From Bacteroidales bacterium (GTDB lineage: Bacteria; Bacteroidota; Bacteroidia; Bacteroidales; UBA12170), in contig JAFGHU010000116.1 in NCBI GenBank assembly GCA_016929955.1, positions 1 to 49,687 on the forward strand: DNA of 49,687 bases. Reading direction: 5' to 3'. The number at the start of each line of letters is the position of its first letter. The first letter of the stretch is position 1. Both the position numbers and the translations under genes were made by a program. Below the pieces are notes generated by a model. That model saw nothing but the letters and a program-made list of their open reading frames with translations. It searched no databases and was not told the origin of the DNA. Below, in pieces: positions 16,027 to 25,228 of this stretch.

Positions 16027-17847
16027 CTAACTCTTTAAGGCTTCTTCTAAAGCATCAACCAATTCGTTTAATTGATTAATTACCGCAAGAACTGTTGCTG
16101 ATTCTGTTAAGTCGGCCCCAGCCATTTTTAGTTGTTCAACAGGATAGTTATTTCCTCCCGATTTTAATAAAGAAAGGTAGTTTTCCAAGGGCTGTTTGTC
16201 GCCCGTTTTTAATCCATTTTTCACCTGCTCATACAAACTTGCCGAAGCCGCAAAACTGGTTGCATACTGATAAACATAAAAAGGAGAGCGATAAAAATGC
16301 GGAATTCTGGCCCAAAAAATATTGGCCTGATCGCGTGTAAAAATATCATCTCCATAATACTTTTGATCCAAAGCTTCAGAAATACTTGTCAAACTTTCGG
16401 CAGTTAAAGCTTTTCCGTTTTCAATAGCCTGATGGGCTTGCAATTCAAAATCGGCAAACATGCTTTGGATAAAGAAAGTACCTGTAATATTTTCGATGCT
16501 TTGTTGCAATAAAGCAATTTTTTCTCGTTTATCCGTGCTTTTTTCGAGCATATAATCGAGCAGTAAGCGCTCATTAAATGTTGAAGCTACTTCAGCCACA
16601 AAGATGGTATAATCGTGGGTGCTAAAGGGCTGATTTTCTTCTGCTAATATCGTATGCAAACTATGTCCCATTTCATGAGCAAGTGTAAAAACATGGTCTT
16701 GCGTTTCGTTATAATTCATCAATATAAAAGGATGCACACCATAAACGCCCATAGAATAAGCGCCCGAAGATTTTCCGTCATTTTCAAAAACATCGATCCA
16801 ACCATTTTCCAAAGCCGTTTTATATTGCTGAACATAGTTCTCGCCCAAAGGTTCAACCGAAGAAAGCACCAGTTTTTTAGCCTCTTCCCAATCGTATTTT
16901 TTATCAAAATCGATTAATGTCACCCGACTATCGTAGCTATGGTAATCGCCACTTAGTTTGAGATATTTGGCTCTAAGTGCATGGTATTTTTTAAGGGCTT
17001 GCGTATTTTCGCCTACTGTTTTTATCAGATTGGTATAAACGCTAAGCGGAATATTGTTTTTTTCGAGTTTTGCCTCTATACTTGTTTTGAAATTACGTGC
17101 TTGTGCAAAAGCAAAATCTTTATCGCAAATGCCTTTATAGAGCGATGCCAATGTATTTTTCTGATTGGCATAGAGCGGATAAAAGGCTTCTGATGCTTTT
17201 TTTCTGTCTGCTCTTATTTTGGATGTATTTAATAGATGTGCATAATTTCCGTGGGTAAGCTTTAATTTTTCGCCGTTTTGCAATTCTATTTCAGGAAATT
17301 GAACATCGGCAGTGGTTAAATTGGTATACGTATTTGCCGCTGTTGACGCCATGGGCGAAAAATAAGAAAGCAAACGTTCTTTATCTTCGCTCAGAATATG
17401 TTCTTTTTGGCGATGCATATTTTCCAAACCAAAGCGATAAGGCTCGAGTGCAGCATTTTCTGCTATCCATTGCATCCAGGTTTCTTTAGGAATTTTCATA
17501 ATTTCCGGAGCTATCCAGGCGCTTGCTGTTTGCATAACAGCAAAAAACTGCATCACTTCCTGAAGCTTTTCCTGAAAAATATTTTCTCGATTATCTGTAC
17601 TTTTTTGCAAGGCAGGATAGGCATAAACTTTATGCGAAAGTTTTTCAACTTCTTCATCTTTTAAAAATACATTTAACAGATTTTCAGCGCTTTTACCTAA
17701 AGTTCCTTGCAATATTTTTAATTTATCGGCTTCTTTTTTAAGCTTTTCGAAATCCTTTTGCCAAGCATCCCAATTTGGATAAATATGTTCGAAATTCCAT
17801 TTATATTCCCCTTTTATGTCTTTTCTTTCCAGCGTATTTGGCTTCAT
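16027..17847 (-). CDS. pepF: Oligoendopeptidase F (M3B metallopeptidase)
   Basis: Cytosolic zinc peptidase of 606 residues that cleaves short peptides, a normal length for the family. The zinc site is HEMGHSLH (391-398) with Glu419 in VAEVASTFNE as the expected third ligand. Other M3 landmarks are GVYGVHPFILMNYN before the site and FYVYQYATSFAAS near the C-terminus. The N-terminal domain (KGEYKWNFEHIYPNWDAW) is also typical. The gene has its own promoter box inside the end of the upstream epimerase gene, 13 bases away. Convergent to the sensor kinase, with a 212-base gap in which I see no gene. Confidence 0.95.
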   Translation of the reverse strand: MKPNTLERKDIKGEYKWNFEHIYPNWDAWQKDFEKLKKEADKLKILQGTLGKSAENLLNVFLKDEEVEKLSHKVYAYPALQKSTDNRENIFQEKLQEVMQFFAVMQTASAWIAPEIMKIPKETWMQWIAENAALEPYRFGLENMHRQKEHILSEDKERLLSYFSPMASTAANTYTNLTTADVQFPEIELQNGEKLKLTHGNYAHLLNTSKIRADRKKASEAFYPLYANQKNTLASLYKGICDKDFAFAQARNFKTSIEAKLEKNNIPLSVYTNLIKTVGENTQALKKYHALRAKYLKLSGDYHSYDSRVTLIDFDKKYDWEEAKKLVLSSVEPLGENYVQQYKTALENGWIDVFENDGKSSGAYSMGVYGVHPFILMNYNETQDHVFTLAHEMGHSLHTILAEENQPFSTHDYTIFVAEVASTFNERLLLDYMLEKSTDKREKIALLQQSIENITGTFFIQSMFADFELQAHQAIENGKALTAESLTSISEALDQKYYGDDIFTRDQANIFWARIPHFYRSPFYVYQYATSFAASASLYEQVKNGLKTGDKQPLENYLSLLKSGGNNYPVEQLKMAGADLTESATVLAVINQLNELVDALEEALKS

Positions 17848-17855
17848 TTTTAAAA

Positions 17856-17863
17856 CAAATTTA
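17856..17863 (-). promoter_or_regulatory. -7 box for pepF
   Basis: Minus-strand TAAATTTG fits TAnnTTTG, 8 bases before the pepF ATG. It overlaps the last codon of the upstream epimerase gene. If used, the leader would be a few bases at most. Confidence 0.4.
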
Positions 17864-18883
17864 TTTGACGATGATTTTGTGTTCTTTTAAGAACTGTTTT
17901 GAAGTTAGCGCAACCATTTCTTCTATGCCAACAAATTCAAAGCCCAGGGTATTCCTGATTTTTTGGTTGCTATATCTGCATATTTGCATAGAAGACCGAG
18001 CCGTTGCTTTTGTAATAAGCGGATCTTTTCGGGTAAAAAAGGAAAGTAGCTTAAGTAATCGCCAACTCAACGCACTCATCCAAGGTTTTACCGGAATTAA
18101 TGGTTTTGGTCTGCCTAGTTTTATCGCCATTTCATTAAACAACTTTTGATAACCAATATTTTCTGCATTTAAAATAAATCGCTCACCCGAAATCGACTGC
18201 TCCATAAGCATTATCATCGCTTTACTAACATCACGAACATACACAAAGCCATTTATGCCCGGCGTATAAAATTTAAGTCCTTTCCAAAAGGTTAAAAACA
18301 TCGATGCACTTCCGGAATTCCATTTTCCCGGGCCTATTATTATACTTGGATTTACGATTACCGCAGGAAGCCCTTCGGCCATACCGCGCCAAACTTCCAG
18401 TTCGGCTTTGTATTTGCTATGCGAGTAAGGCGAACTTTTATCCGATTCTTTCCACGGCGTATCTTCGTTGGCCAATTGATTATTTTCGGCGCGACCTATA
18501 GCAGCAATAGAGCTTACATAACAGAGTTTTTTAATTTTGTTGTGCAATGCCGCATTCACCACATTAGCTGTTCCCTGCACATTCATTTCCATCATTTTCT
18601 TTCGATCTTCCTCGCGAAAAGAAACGATAGCGGCAGCATGGTAAATTTGACTTGCTCCTTTAAAAGCGTTTTCTAAAGCATAATAATCGGAAACATCGGC
18701 TTCAACCCATTCAATTTTTTGAAAAAGAGCATCTGCTTGTTTCGAATAATAAGCAAAAGTATTGCGAACCAACTCTATATCAGAATTTTGGCGCTTTATA
18801 GCCCTGATATGCGAATGATTTTGACATAAATCATATAACAAGTGAGCACCTAAAAATCCTGTTCCTCCGGTTACTACTATCAT
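17861..18883 (-). CDS. NAD(P)-dependent epimerase/dehydratase (dihydroflavonol reductase-like)
   Basis: A 340-residue extended short-chain dehydrogenase. Rossmann motif GGTGFLG (6-12) starts 5 residues from the N-terminus, Asp64 (EADVSD) is the adenine-side acid, and the catalytic Tyr153/Lys157 sit in SPYSHSKYKAE after VSSIAAIG. AVIVNPSIIIGPG (about 174-186) is typical of the DFR/cinnamoyl-CoA reductase-like subgroup. Substrate unknown; bacterial relatives act on sugars, sterols or hydroxy-aldehydes. A -7 box lies only 4 bases before the ATG, so the mRNA may lack a leader. Confidence 0.85.
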   Translation of the reverse strand: MIVVTGGTGFLGAHLLYDLCQNHSHIRAIKRQNSDIELVRNTFAYYSKQADALFQKIEWVEADVSDYYALENAFKGASQIYHAAAIVSFREEDRKKMMEMNVQGTANVVNAALHNKIKKLCYVSSIAAIGRAENNQLANEDTPWKESDKSSPYSHSKYKAELEVWRGMAEGLPAVIVNPSIIIGPGKWNSGSASMFLTFWKGLKFYTPGINGFVYVRDVSKAMIMLMEQSISGERFILNAENIGYQKLFNEMAIKLGRPKPLIPVKPWMSALSWRLLKLLSFFTRKDPLITKATARSSMQICRYSNQKIRNTLGFEFVGIEEMVALTSKQFLKEHKIIVK

Positions 18884-18887
18884 AGGA

Positions 18888-18895
18888 CAAAAGTA
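18888..18895 (-). promoter_or_regulatory. -7 box abutting the epimerase start codon
   Basis: Minus-strand TACTTTTG fits TAnnTTTG, 4 bases before the ATG at 18883. The predicted transcription start would fall at or next to the ATG. Confidence 0.5.
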
Positions 18896-18955
18896 AAGAT
18901 AATTACCTAAAACGACGTTTTTTCTTTGCTGGCCATATCGTTTTCGAAACGATAA

Positions 18956-20089
18956 TTATTTGGCTGCCGGCAGACTAAAACTAAAGGTTGATCCTTTTCC
19001 TAAATTACTTTCAGCCTGAATATTACCTCCTTGTATATCGACAAACTCTTTACAAAACAACAAGCCCATACCCGAACCTGTTTCTCCATCAGTACCTACC
19101 GACGAATAATTTTCTTTAACGCTAAACAAATTGGGTACTATTTGGGGCGAAATTCCTATGCCACTATCTTCTATGCTTATTTTAATGTATTCTTTATCCG
19201 CATTCATGCGCTCACTTATCAGGCGAATAGTTCCGTTTTCCGGCGTAAATTTAATTGCATTTGAAAACAAATTCCTGAAAATAGTACGTACCATATTGCG
19301 ATCGGCATAGATATAATTGTCTTTTTTTGGTTTGTACTTAATGATTATCTTCTTTTTCTCCCATAAATTTGAGGCAAAATCAATTTCTTCACTTATGGTA
19401 TCGCAAATATTTACCTTTTCGGGGTTAAAGGCGATAGAACCCGTTTGCACTTTTGCCCATTCCAATAAATTTTTAAGCAATTCGATAGCGCGTAGCGACG
19501 ATTTTTGGATAATCTGTAAAATTTGAGCTATTTCCTCTTTATCCATATCTTCGTATTCATCAAGCAGAAGACTGGAATAGGAAGCGATGGTAGAGACCGG
19601 TGTTTTAACATCGTGACCAATAATAGAAAAAAATTTGTCTTTTGTTTCGTTTAATTCGCGCATTTCCTTTTCGGATTTCGCCAACAGCATTTTGCTTTGC
19701 AAGGCAAGCTGTTCGTTAACAATGTTTTGCGCCGATTTTTCTATGGCTTCTATAATTTTATCTTTTAGAAAAGGCTTAATTATATAGCCATCAACACCTA
19801 AATCAATGGCACGAAGAAAATATTCCGCATCAGAATAAGCCGACATTACAATGCGATGTATATTTGGTTTTATAAGCTTCATTTTATGAAGCATAGTAAG
19901 ACCATCCATACCGGGCATACGAATATCCGTAATCACTAAATCTATTTTTTTATCTCGAAAAATAGCCAAGGCATTTTGCGCATTTTTTGCCGTAAACACT
20001 TTGGAATAGCGCCGGCCAATAATATTACTAAGCGACTGTAAAACTTCTCGTTCATCTTCAACAATTAAAATACTGATTCTATCTTCCAT
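18956..20089 (-). CDS. Receiver-histidine kinase hybrid (REC-HisKA-HATPase)
   Basis: A 377-residue cytosolic protein with an N-terminal receiver domain (about 5-120; acidic pocket Glu11/Asp12, phospho-acceptor Asp55 in ITDIRMPG, Lys105 in IIKPF). A linker helix leads to a kinase core: H-box FFSIIGHDVKTPVSTI with His159, N-box FRNLFSNAIKFTPENG, G1 EDSGIGIS and G2 GSGMGLLF. There is no sensor or DNA-binding part, so input comes through phosphorylation of Asp55 and output goes to another receiver elsewhere. It starts 3 bases after the stop of the PAS kinase, which is its probable upstream partner. Confidence 0.92.
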   Translation of the reverse strand: MEDRISILIVEDEREVLQSLSNIIGRRYSKVFTAKNAQNALAIFRDKKIDLVITDIRMPGMDGLTMLHKMKLIKPNIHRIVMSAYSDAEYFLRAIDLGVDGYIIKPFLKDKIIEAIEKSAQNIVNEQLALQSKMLLAKSEKEMRELNETKDKFFSIIGHDVKTPVSTIASYSSLLLDEYEDMDKEEIAQILQIIQKSSLRAIELLKNLLEWAKVQTGSIAFNPEKVNICDTISEEIDFASNLWEKKKIIIKYKPKKDNYIYADRNMVRTIFRNLFSNAIKFTPENGTIRLISERMNADKEYIKISIEDSGIGISPQIVPNLFSVKENYSSVGTDGETGSGMGLLFCKEFVDIQGGNIQAESNLGKGSTFSFSLPAAK

Positions 20090-20092
20090 TGT

Positions 20093-22495
20093 TTAATCAA
20101 TCCTTAAGTTTAAAGTGATTTTAAATTCTGCTCCTTCCAATTGATTTTGAATTTCTATACGTCCATCCATTTGTTTTTCAACCATCGATTTAGCCATAAA
20201 TAAGCCTAAACCGCTCCCCTTTTTTGTGGTTTTTGTTGTAAAATAAGGATCAAATATTCTATTCACAATCTCCCCGTCGATGCCTTTGCCATTATCGAGC
20301 ACGCGGATGCAGTAGCTGTGTTCATATTTTTTTAGTTTAATCCATATTTCCGGTTTTTTTATTTCTCGCTCAACCAAAATATCACGCGAATTATTGAGCA
20401 AATTCAACATAACGTGCGAAAGCATATTGGGATATCCAACAGCCTCAAAATCTTCGTCATACATAAACCGAACCTGAATTTTATTCCGCTTTGTAGTGCC
20501 TCCGATAAATTTTATCAATTTCTCGATCAGCTCCTTAGGGCTAAAGGTTTCTTTTTTAAAATCGTCGGTGTACATTTTACTAAAATCGTCAATGGTATTC
20601 GACATAAATTTTAAACGACGATACACCGTTTTCATCGTTTTTTCAAAATATTCCTTATTCAGAACGCCAAAAGTAAACGCATCTTCAAGATCGTTAACTA
20701 AAATTGAGACTTCGTTCAGTGGTTGTCGCCATTGATGAGCAATATTCCCAATCATTTCGCCAAGCACTGCATGGCGCGATTGCTGTATCAGTAAATGGTC
20801 TTTCTCCCTACTCTTGGCCAATTCTTTTTGCACCTTTTCCTTAAGCGTTTTATTGATAATGGCCAACTGTGCTTTGCTTTCTTCTAAATCTTTTTTTATA
20901 AGATAACTGGTTGTAATATCTTGCAGAGTACCAATGAGTTTAATCGGTTCTTTATTTTCATCAAGCTCAAAAAAACCTTTTTCTTCGATATATTTTAATT
21001 GCCCATCAAGCGTATAAATCCGATAAACTATTTGGTATTCTTTTTTCTCTTCTAAGGCTTTTTTAAATTCGGCATCCTGATATGCTAAATCTTTTGGATG
21101 TATTTGATTTCGGTATTTCTGATAGCTAGGGTTTTTAATCGATTTGTCGAAACCAAATATCCGACAGACTTCGTCGGACCAATCGGCGGCCTTCGTTTGC
21201 AAGTCGAATTCGAAATGACCCATTTTGGCTATTTTTTGAGCTTCCGATAATTTTCTGGCGTTTTCTTGCAAAGAGCGCTTGTTCTTTTCGCGTTCACTAA
21301 CATCGTAAACGGTAATAAACAATTGCTGGTCTGTGGCAATTACAATAGGCGAAACATTTACTTCTACTTCCCTGCTTTCTCCATTTGCCAGGCGATGTTG
21401 AAAAACAAAAGCCTGAGATGAAGAACGCATAACTTGCTTCATTTTTTGATCAATTTCGTGCCGTGGCAAAATATTTATATCATAGGCATTTAGCTTAATA
21501 AATTCTTCGTGACTATAGCCATAAAAATGTATTGCTGCATCATTGGCTTCGATCACTCTTTTAGTTAAGGGATCGATTTGCAGCATAGCCGCTGTATTAT
21601 TTTCAAAATAAGCCCGGAAGCGCGCTTCACTACTTTTTAGTTCTTCTTGTGCTTTTTTTCCTTCGGTTATATCTTGAATACTACTAAATAAAGATAATTT
21701 GCCATCCACTTCGATAGCTGAAGAATGAACCTGAACATAGCGGATTTCGCCATTTTTTAAACGATGTGCAATCGAAAAATCGCTCTGCTCCTTATTCCGT
21801 ATTTTATTCGTAATTTCTTTAATTTCTTCCTTAGAAAGCATATTCAAATCGTGAATTTTCATATTCAGTAATTCTGCTTTTGAATAGCCGTAAAATTTAA
21901 TTGCAGCCTGGTTGGCATCGAGAATCTGAAAATTTTCAGAATCAATTTGTAGATTTATAGCGGTACTTTTCTCGAAATAAGCTCTGAATTTTGCTTCACT
22001 TTTAGCCAATTGTAATTCGGCTTGTTTTTGCTTACTAATATCGCGAAAAGTAGAAATACGAACCTTTTTTCCTAAATAAGTAAAATCTTTTCCTCGCAAT
22101 TCAGCAGGAAAAATTTCGCCTGTTTTGCGGAGGCACCATCCTTCATAAGGCGCAGCATATTCGAGCGAAAATTTTTCATTTACTAAAGCCTTACTTTGAG
22201 GTGCAATAAGATGGAGTATGGGCAATCCTAAAGCTTCTTTGCGTGAATAGCCAAAAATTTCAATGGCTTTTTTGTTTAAATCGATGCAAAATCCATTTTC
22301 CATAATAAATACAGCTTCGGATGCCGCATCAGCCAATGCCTTGTAACGCGCTTCGCTTTCTGTATTTTCACTTAAATTTTCAGGAAACTGGATAGGCTTT
22401 TTCTCTTTTTCTAAAGTTTCTTTCAATAGGTGATTTTGAGATTCCAATAAACGAATCCTTTCTTCAAGTTGAATTATCCTATTGCTATCCTTCAT
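20093..22495 (-). CDS. Cytosolic sensor kinase with four PAS domains
   Basis: An 800-residue kinase without membrane helices. A short coiled coil (about 5-32) precedes four PAS domains at about 48-155, 166-280, 290-405 and 415-532, each ending with a PAC-like D(I/V)(S/T) motif such as STFRDIS, SSIQDIT, VYDVSE and GTLQDIT. PAS2 and PAS3 are clearly related (both have KFRAYFE or RFRAYFE and FYGYS). The kinase core has the IAHQWRQPLN type H-box with His587, N-box LNLLNNSRD, G1 DNGKGID and G2 KGSGLGLFMAKS. This H-box type often pairs with separate receivers, which fits the receiver-kinase encoded 3 bases downstream. It senses something in the cytosol; no cofactor-binding residue is evident. Confidence 0.93.
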   Translation of the reverse strand: MKDSNRIIQLEERIRLLESQNHLLKETLEKEKKPIQFPENLSENTESEARYKALADAASEAVFIMENGFCIDLNKKAIEIFGYSRKEALGLPILHLIAPQSKALVNEKFSLEYAAPYEGWCLRKTGEIFPAELRGKDFTYLGKKVRISTFRDISKQKQAELQLAKSEAKFRAYFEKSTAINLQIDSENFQILDANQAAIKFYGYSKAELLNMKIHDLNMLSKEEIKEITNKIRNKEQSDFSIAHRLKNGEIRYVQVHSSAIEVDGKLSLFSSIQDITEGKKAQEELKSSEARFRAYFENNTAAMLQIDPLTKRVIEANDAAIHFYGYSHEEFIKLNAYDINILPRHEIDQKMKQVMRSSSQAFVFQHRLANGESREVEVNVSPIVIATDQQLFITVYDVSEREKNKRSLQENARKLSEAQKIAKMGHFEFDLQTKAADWSDEVCRIFGFDKSIKNPSYQKYRNQIHPKDLAYQDAEFKKALEEKKEYQIVYRIYTLDGQLKYIEEKGFFELDENKEPIKLIGTLQDITTSYLIKKDLEESKAQLAIINKTLKEKVQKELAKSREKDHLLIQQSRHAVLGEMIGNIAHQWRQPLNEVSILVNDLEDAFTFGVLNKEYFEKTMKTVYRRLKFMSNTIDDFSKMYTDDFKKETFSPKELIEKLIKFIGGTTKRNKIQVRFMYDEDFEAVGYPNMLSHVMLNLLNNSRDILVEREIKKPEIWIKLKKYEHSYCIRVLDNGKGIDGEIVNRIFDPYFTTKTTKKGSGLGLFMAKSMVEKQMDGRIEIQNQLEGAEFKITLNLRID

Positions 22496-22849
22496 GGTTT
22501 AAGAGCTAATATTTTTTCAACGTATTGAAATCTGTTTTCAAGCGAAGTGGTTATTGCTTTTAAAAAATTGTGTTTAGTATCTGTTCAGTCAAAGATAGGT
22601 TATTTTTAGCTGATTAGAAAGTATTTACATCAGTTTTTACACCTTCTTTACTAAATTCTGATCTTATTCGCTTAAAGGTGGATCGATTTCGAACGCTCGA
22701 TTACAAATAAAACGCTTCTTTTATAGGTATTGCAAACAAATAAAGGCTTCGTTGAAATACAAATCGCCCTAAAGAGAAGTTCGTCATAGCAATTAAGTAT
22801 TATGAATTGCACAAAAATTGTACATTTGCCACTTCAAAAAAGAGTAGAA
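22496..22849. other. 354-bp divergent intergenic region
   Basis: No gene seen. It separates the divergent PAS kinase and endonuclease genes and must hold both promoters. A minus-strand TATCTTTG at 22590-22597 is a possible -7 box for the PAS kinase, giving a leader of about 90 bases. A plus-strand TACATTTG at 22821-22828 serves the nuclease. No repeat or stable hairpin was noticed. Confidence 0.6.
22821..22828 (+). promoter_or_regulatory. -7 box for the endonuclease gene
   Basis: TACATTTG fits TAnnTTTG and ends 21 bases before ATG 22850. It lies downstream of the in-frame ATG at 22802, so that earlier ATG would not be transcribed from this promoter. Confidence 0.55.
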
Positions 22850-25132
22850 ATGCGCAAATTTATTGGACTATTATTACTTCTTTGGTCATCCATACTATTT
22901 GGCCAAACGTCTTATGGCGACTATTATCAAAATGCAGAAGGATTAAAAGATGAAGCACTAAAAACAGCTTTATATCATATTATTAAGGGGCAAACCGAAT
23001 ATCCTTACACGGCAAGCAGCACCGATGTTTGGGATATGCTTAAACAAACGGACAAAGACCCTAACAATTCGGCCAATGTTATTTTGCTTTATTCCGGAAC
23101 ATCGGTAAATGCGGCACAAGAATACAATAACGGAAACGGTTGGACTCGCGAGCACGTTTGGGCTAAATCGCGTGGCGATTTTGGTACAGAAATGGGTCCG
23201 GGAACGGATGCTCATCACTTACGGCCAGAAGATAATGAAGTCAACACAATTCGCAATAATCGTTCTTTCGATAATTGCAATAGCTGCGAGCAAGTTATAG
23301 ACAATGGCGTTTGGACGGGCTCATATATCGATAAAAATGAATGGACTTTCGAACCTCGCGATGCCGTAAAAGGAGATGTGGCTCGAATGATTTTTTATAT
23401 GGCCACACGCTACGAAGGAGAAAACGGCGAGCCTGATTTGCAAATGACAGAATCTTTACCATCAGCAAGTGATCAAAGCCCTTTTCATGGACGATTATCA
23501 ACGCTCATTCAATGGAATCGTGAAGATCCTGTTGATGATTGGGAACGCAATAGAAACGATATTATTTACACCCAATTTCAGCACAACAGAAATCCCTATA
23601 TCGATCATCCTGAATTGATCGAATACATTTGGGGAAATAATAAAGGATTGGTGTGGACCTCTGCTTTTAGTACTTTCCCACAAAATAACGAAACCAATGT
23701 TTCCGTTAATACGAGCATCCGCTATGTATATAGTCAAGCCATACGAAATAGCGATGATTCGGAAATTACCAATGCGAATGTAGCCGACTTACTGGTTCTG
23801 AAAGAAACGGATAGCAACGGTGCCGATGTTGCTTTTACGGCCAGTATCGACGACAATAAAAGAGTGATTACACTCACTCCCTCTTCCGCTCTGAAAAACA
23901 ATCAAATCTATTATAGTTCCGTTGCGGCGGTAGAAGATGAAAACGAGAATGTACAGGCATTTACGGAAATCACTTTTACTACCGAAGAAGCGGATATAAC
24001 AGCTCCTGTTATCGAATTTGATCCTCCAAATGGCGCTAGCAATGTGGCCATAAATGTTTCGCCTGAAATCACTTTTGATGAAGCGGTCCGCAACCTGAAC
24101 GACTCAGAAATAACAGATGCCAATGTAGCCGATCTGATCCAGTTTAAAGAAACAGACAGTAATGGCGCTGCTGTTGATTTTACGGCCACAATTAATGAAA
24201 CGAAGCAAGTGATTACATTAACTACCTCATCCAATTTACAATACAGTCAAGTGTATTTTATTTCTTTTGATGCGGTTGAAGATGATAATAACAATGCAAG
24301 TTCGGCGAGCACTATTACGTTTACTACCAGCGATCCTCCGGAACAATCGGATGTTATTATTTCGCAATATTACGAAGGAGCCAGCAACGATAAATATATA
24401 GAAATAACGAATCTTGGAAGCGAGTCTGTCGATTTAAGCGGCTATTATTTGGGTCGTTTTAGTAATACTTCAAATCCGGATGAGAATGATAGTTATGATA
24501 ATGGCTCCGCTTTAAGCGGAACGATAGCAGCCGGACAAACCTTGCTGTATAAAAATGCTTCAGCAGAAAATCCTCCTTATGCTGTTGCAAATGCAGTTAC
24601 AAGCACTACAGCTACTTATTTCAATGGCGATGATCCTATAGCTTTAATGAATGGCGGCAATACCTGGGGAAATCGCATCGACTGTTTATATGCAGAAGGA
24701 ACCTGGGGTGCAGAAAAGAGCTTTTACCGTAAATCTACAGTTACAACAGGCAATACAGCAATGAGTGTTTTGGATGGTAGCGGCGAATGGACAGAAGTAA
24801 GTCTTGCCCAAGTAGCAAATGCCAATGCTTCTGATTCTGAATATTTAGGAACTCATATTGCCGGAACAGCTTTAGGAATAGATGATATCGACCTGGCGGA
24901 GATAAGCATTTATCCTAATCCAAATAAAGGTAAATTCTATATTTTGTTAGGTCGCGGATTTGATTCAAACACTAAGATTGAAGTCTATAGCGTAATGGGA
25001 AAACGTGTTTATGAAACCATAAGCAACACTACGAAAACTGAAATCGATTTAAGCGATTTAGAACAAGGAATTTATTTTATCAGAGTTAGGGATGGAAAAG
25101 CAATTGTAACACAAAAATTTATAAAACAGTAA
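22850..25132 (+). CDS. T9SS-exported endonuclease I with Ig-like and lamin-tail domains
   Basis: Secreted nuclease of about 760 residues counted from ATG 22850 (signal peptide MRKFIGLLLLLWSSILFGQ). Domain 1 (about 20-265) is endonuclease I (EndA/NucM type): TREHVWAKSRGDF (99-111, His102), DAHHLRPED (120-128) and N-R-NR (132-138). Next come two tandem Ig-like (Big_5) domains of 115-residue period (about 269-379 and 380-492) and a lamin-tail-like domain (about 498-675, SDVIISQYYEGASNDKYIEI). Last is a type A T9SS sorting domain (about 680-760, ISIYPNPNKGKFYI ending VTQKFIKQ). It probably digests extracellular DNA at or near the cell surface. The start choice follows the signal peptide. Confidence 0.93.
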   Translation: MRKFIGLLLLLWSSILFGQTSYGDYYQNAEGLKDEALKTALYHIIKGQTEYPYTASSTDVWDMLKQTDKDPNNSANVILLYSGTSVNAAQEYNNGNGWTREHVWAKSRGDFGTEMGPGTDAHHLRPEDNEVNTIRNNRSFDNCNSCEQVIDNGVWTGSYIDKNEWTFEPRDAVKGDVARMIFYMATRYEGENGEPDLQMTESLPSASDQSPFHGRLSTLIQWNREDPVDDWERNRNDIIYTQFQHNRNPYIDHPELIEYIWGNNKGLVWTSAFSTFPQNNETNVSVNTSIRYVYSQAIRNSDDSEITNANVADLLVLKETDSNGADVAFTASIDDNKRVITLTPSSALKNNQIYYSSVAAVEDENENVQAFTEITFTTEEADITAPVIEFDPPNGASNVAINVSPEITFDEAVRNLNDSEITDANVADLIQFKETDSNGAAVDFTATINETKQVITLTTSSNLQYSQVYFISFDAVEDDNNNASSASTITFTTSDPPEQSDVIISQYYEGASNDKYIEITNLGSESVDLSGYYLGRFSNTSNPDENDSYDNGSALSGTIAAGQTLLYKNASAENPPYAVANAVTSTTATYFNGDDPIALMNGGNTWGNRIDCLYAEGTWGAEKSFYRKSTVTTGNTAMSVLDGSGEWTEVSLAQVANANASDSEYLGTHIAGTALGIDDIDLAEISIYPNPNKGKFYILLGRGFDSNTKIEVYSVMGKRVYETISNTTKTEIDLSDLEQGIYFIRVRDGKAIVTQKFIKQ

Positions 25133-25150
25133 ATTTCTTTGATAAATAGG

Positions 25151-25191
25151 AAAAGGCCGTCTTGAAGAGATTTTTAAGACGGCCTTTTTTT
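25151..25191. terminator. Strong terminator, probably bidirectional
   Basis: Arms AAAAGGCCGTCTT (25151-25163) and AAGACGGCCTTTT (25176-25188) enclose a 12-base loop. A T-run follows on the plus strand and an A-run precedes it, so it can end both the nuclease transcript and the converging ispG transcript. Confidence 0.9.
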
Positions 25192-25228
25192 CAAGGTCTT
25201 CTCAAATTCCTAAAGGCACAATTCAATA

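Noticed and set aside
22802-22849. Upstream ATG at 22802 as the start of the endonuclease
   Set aside because: It would place 16 residues before the signal peptide and lies upstream of the TACATTTG promoter box.
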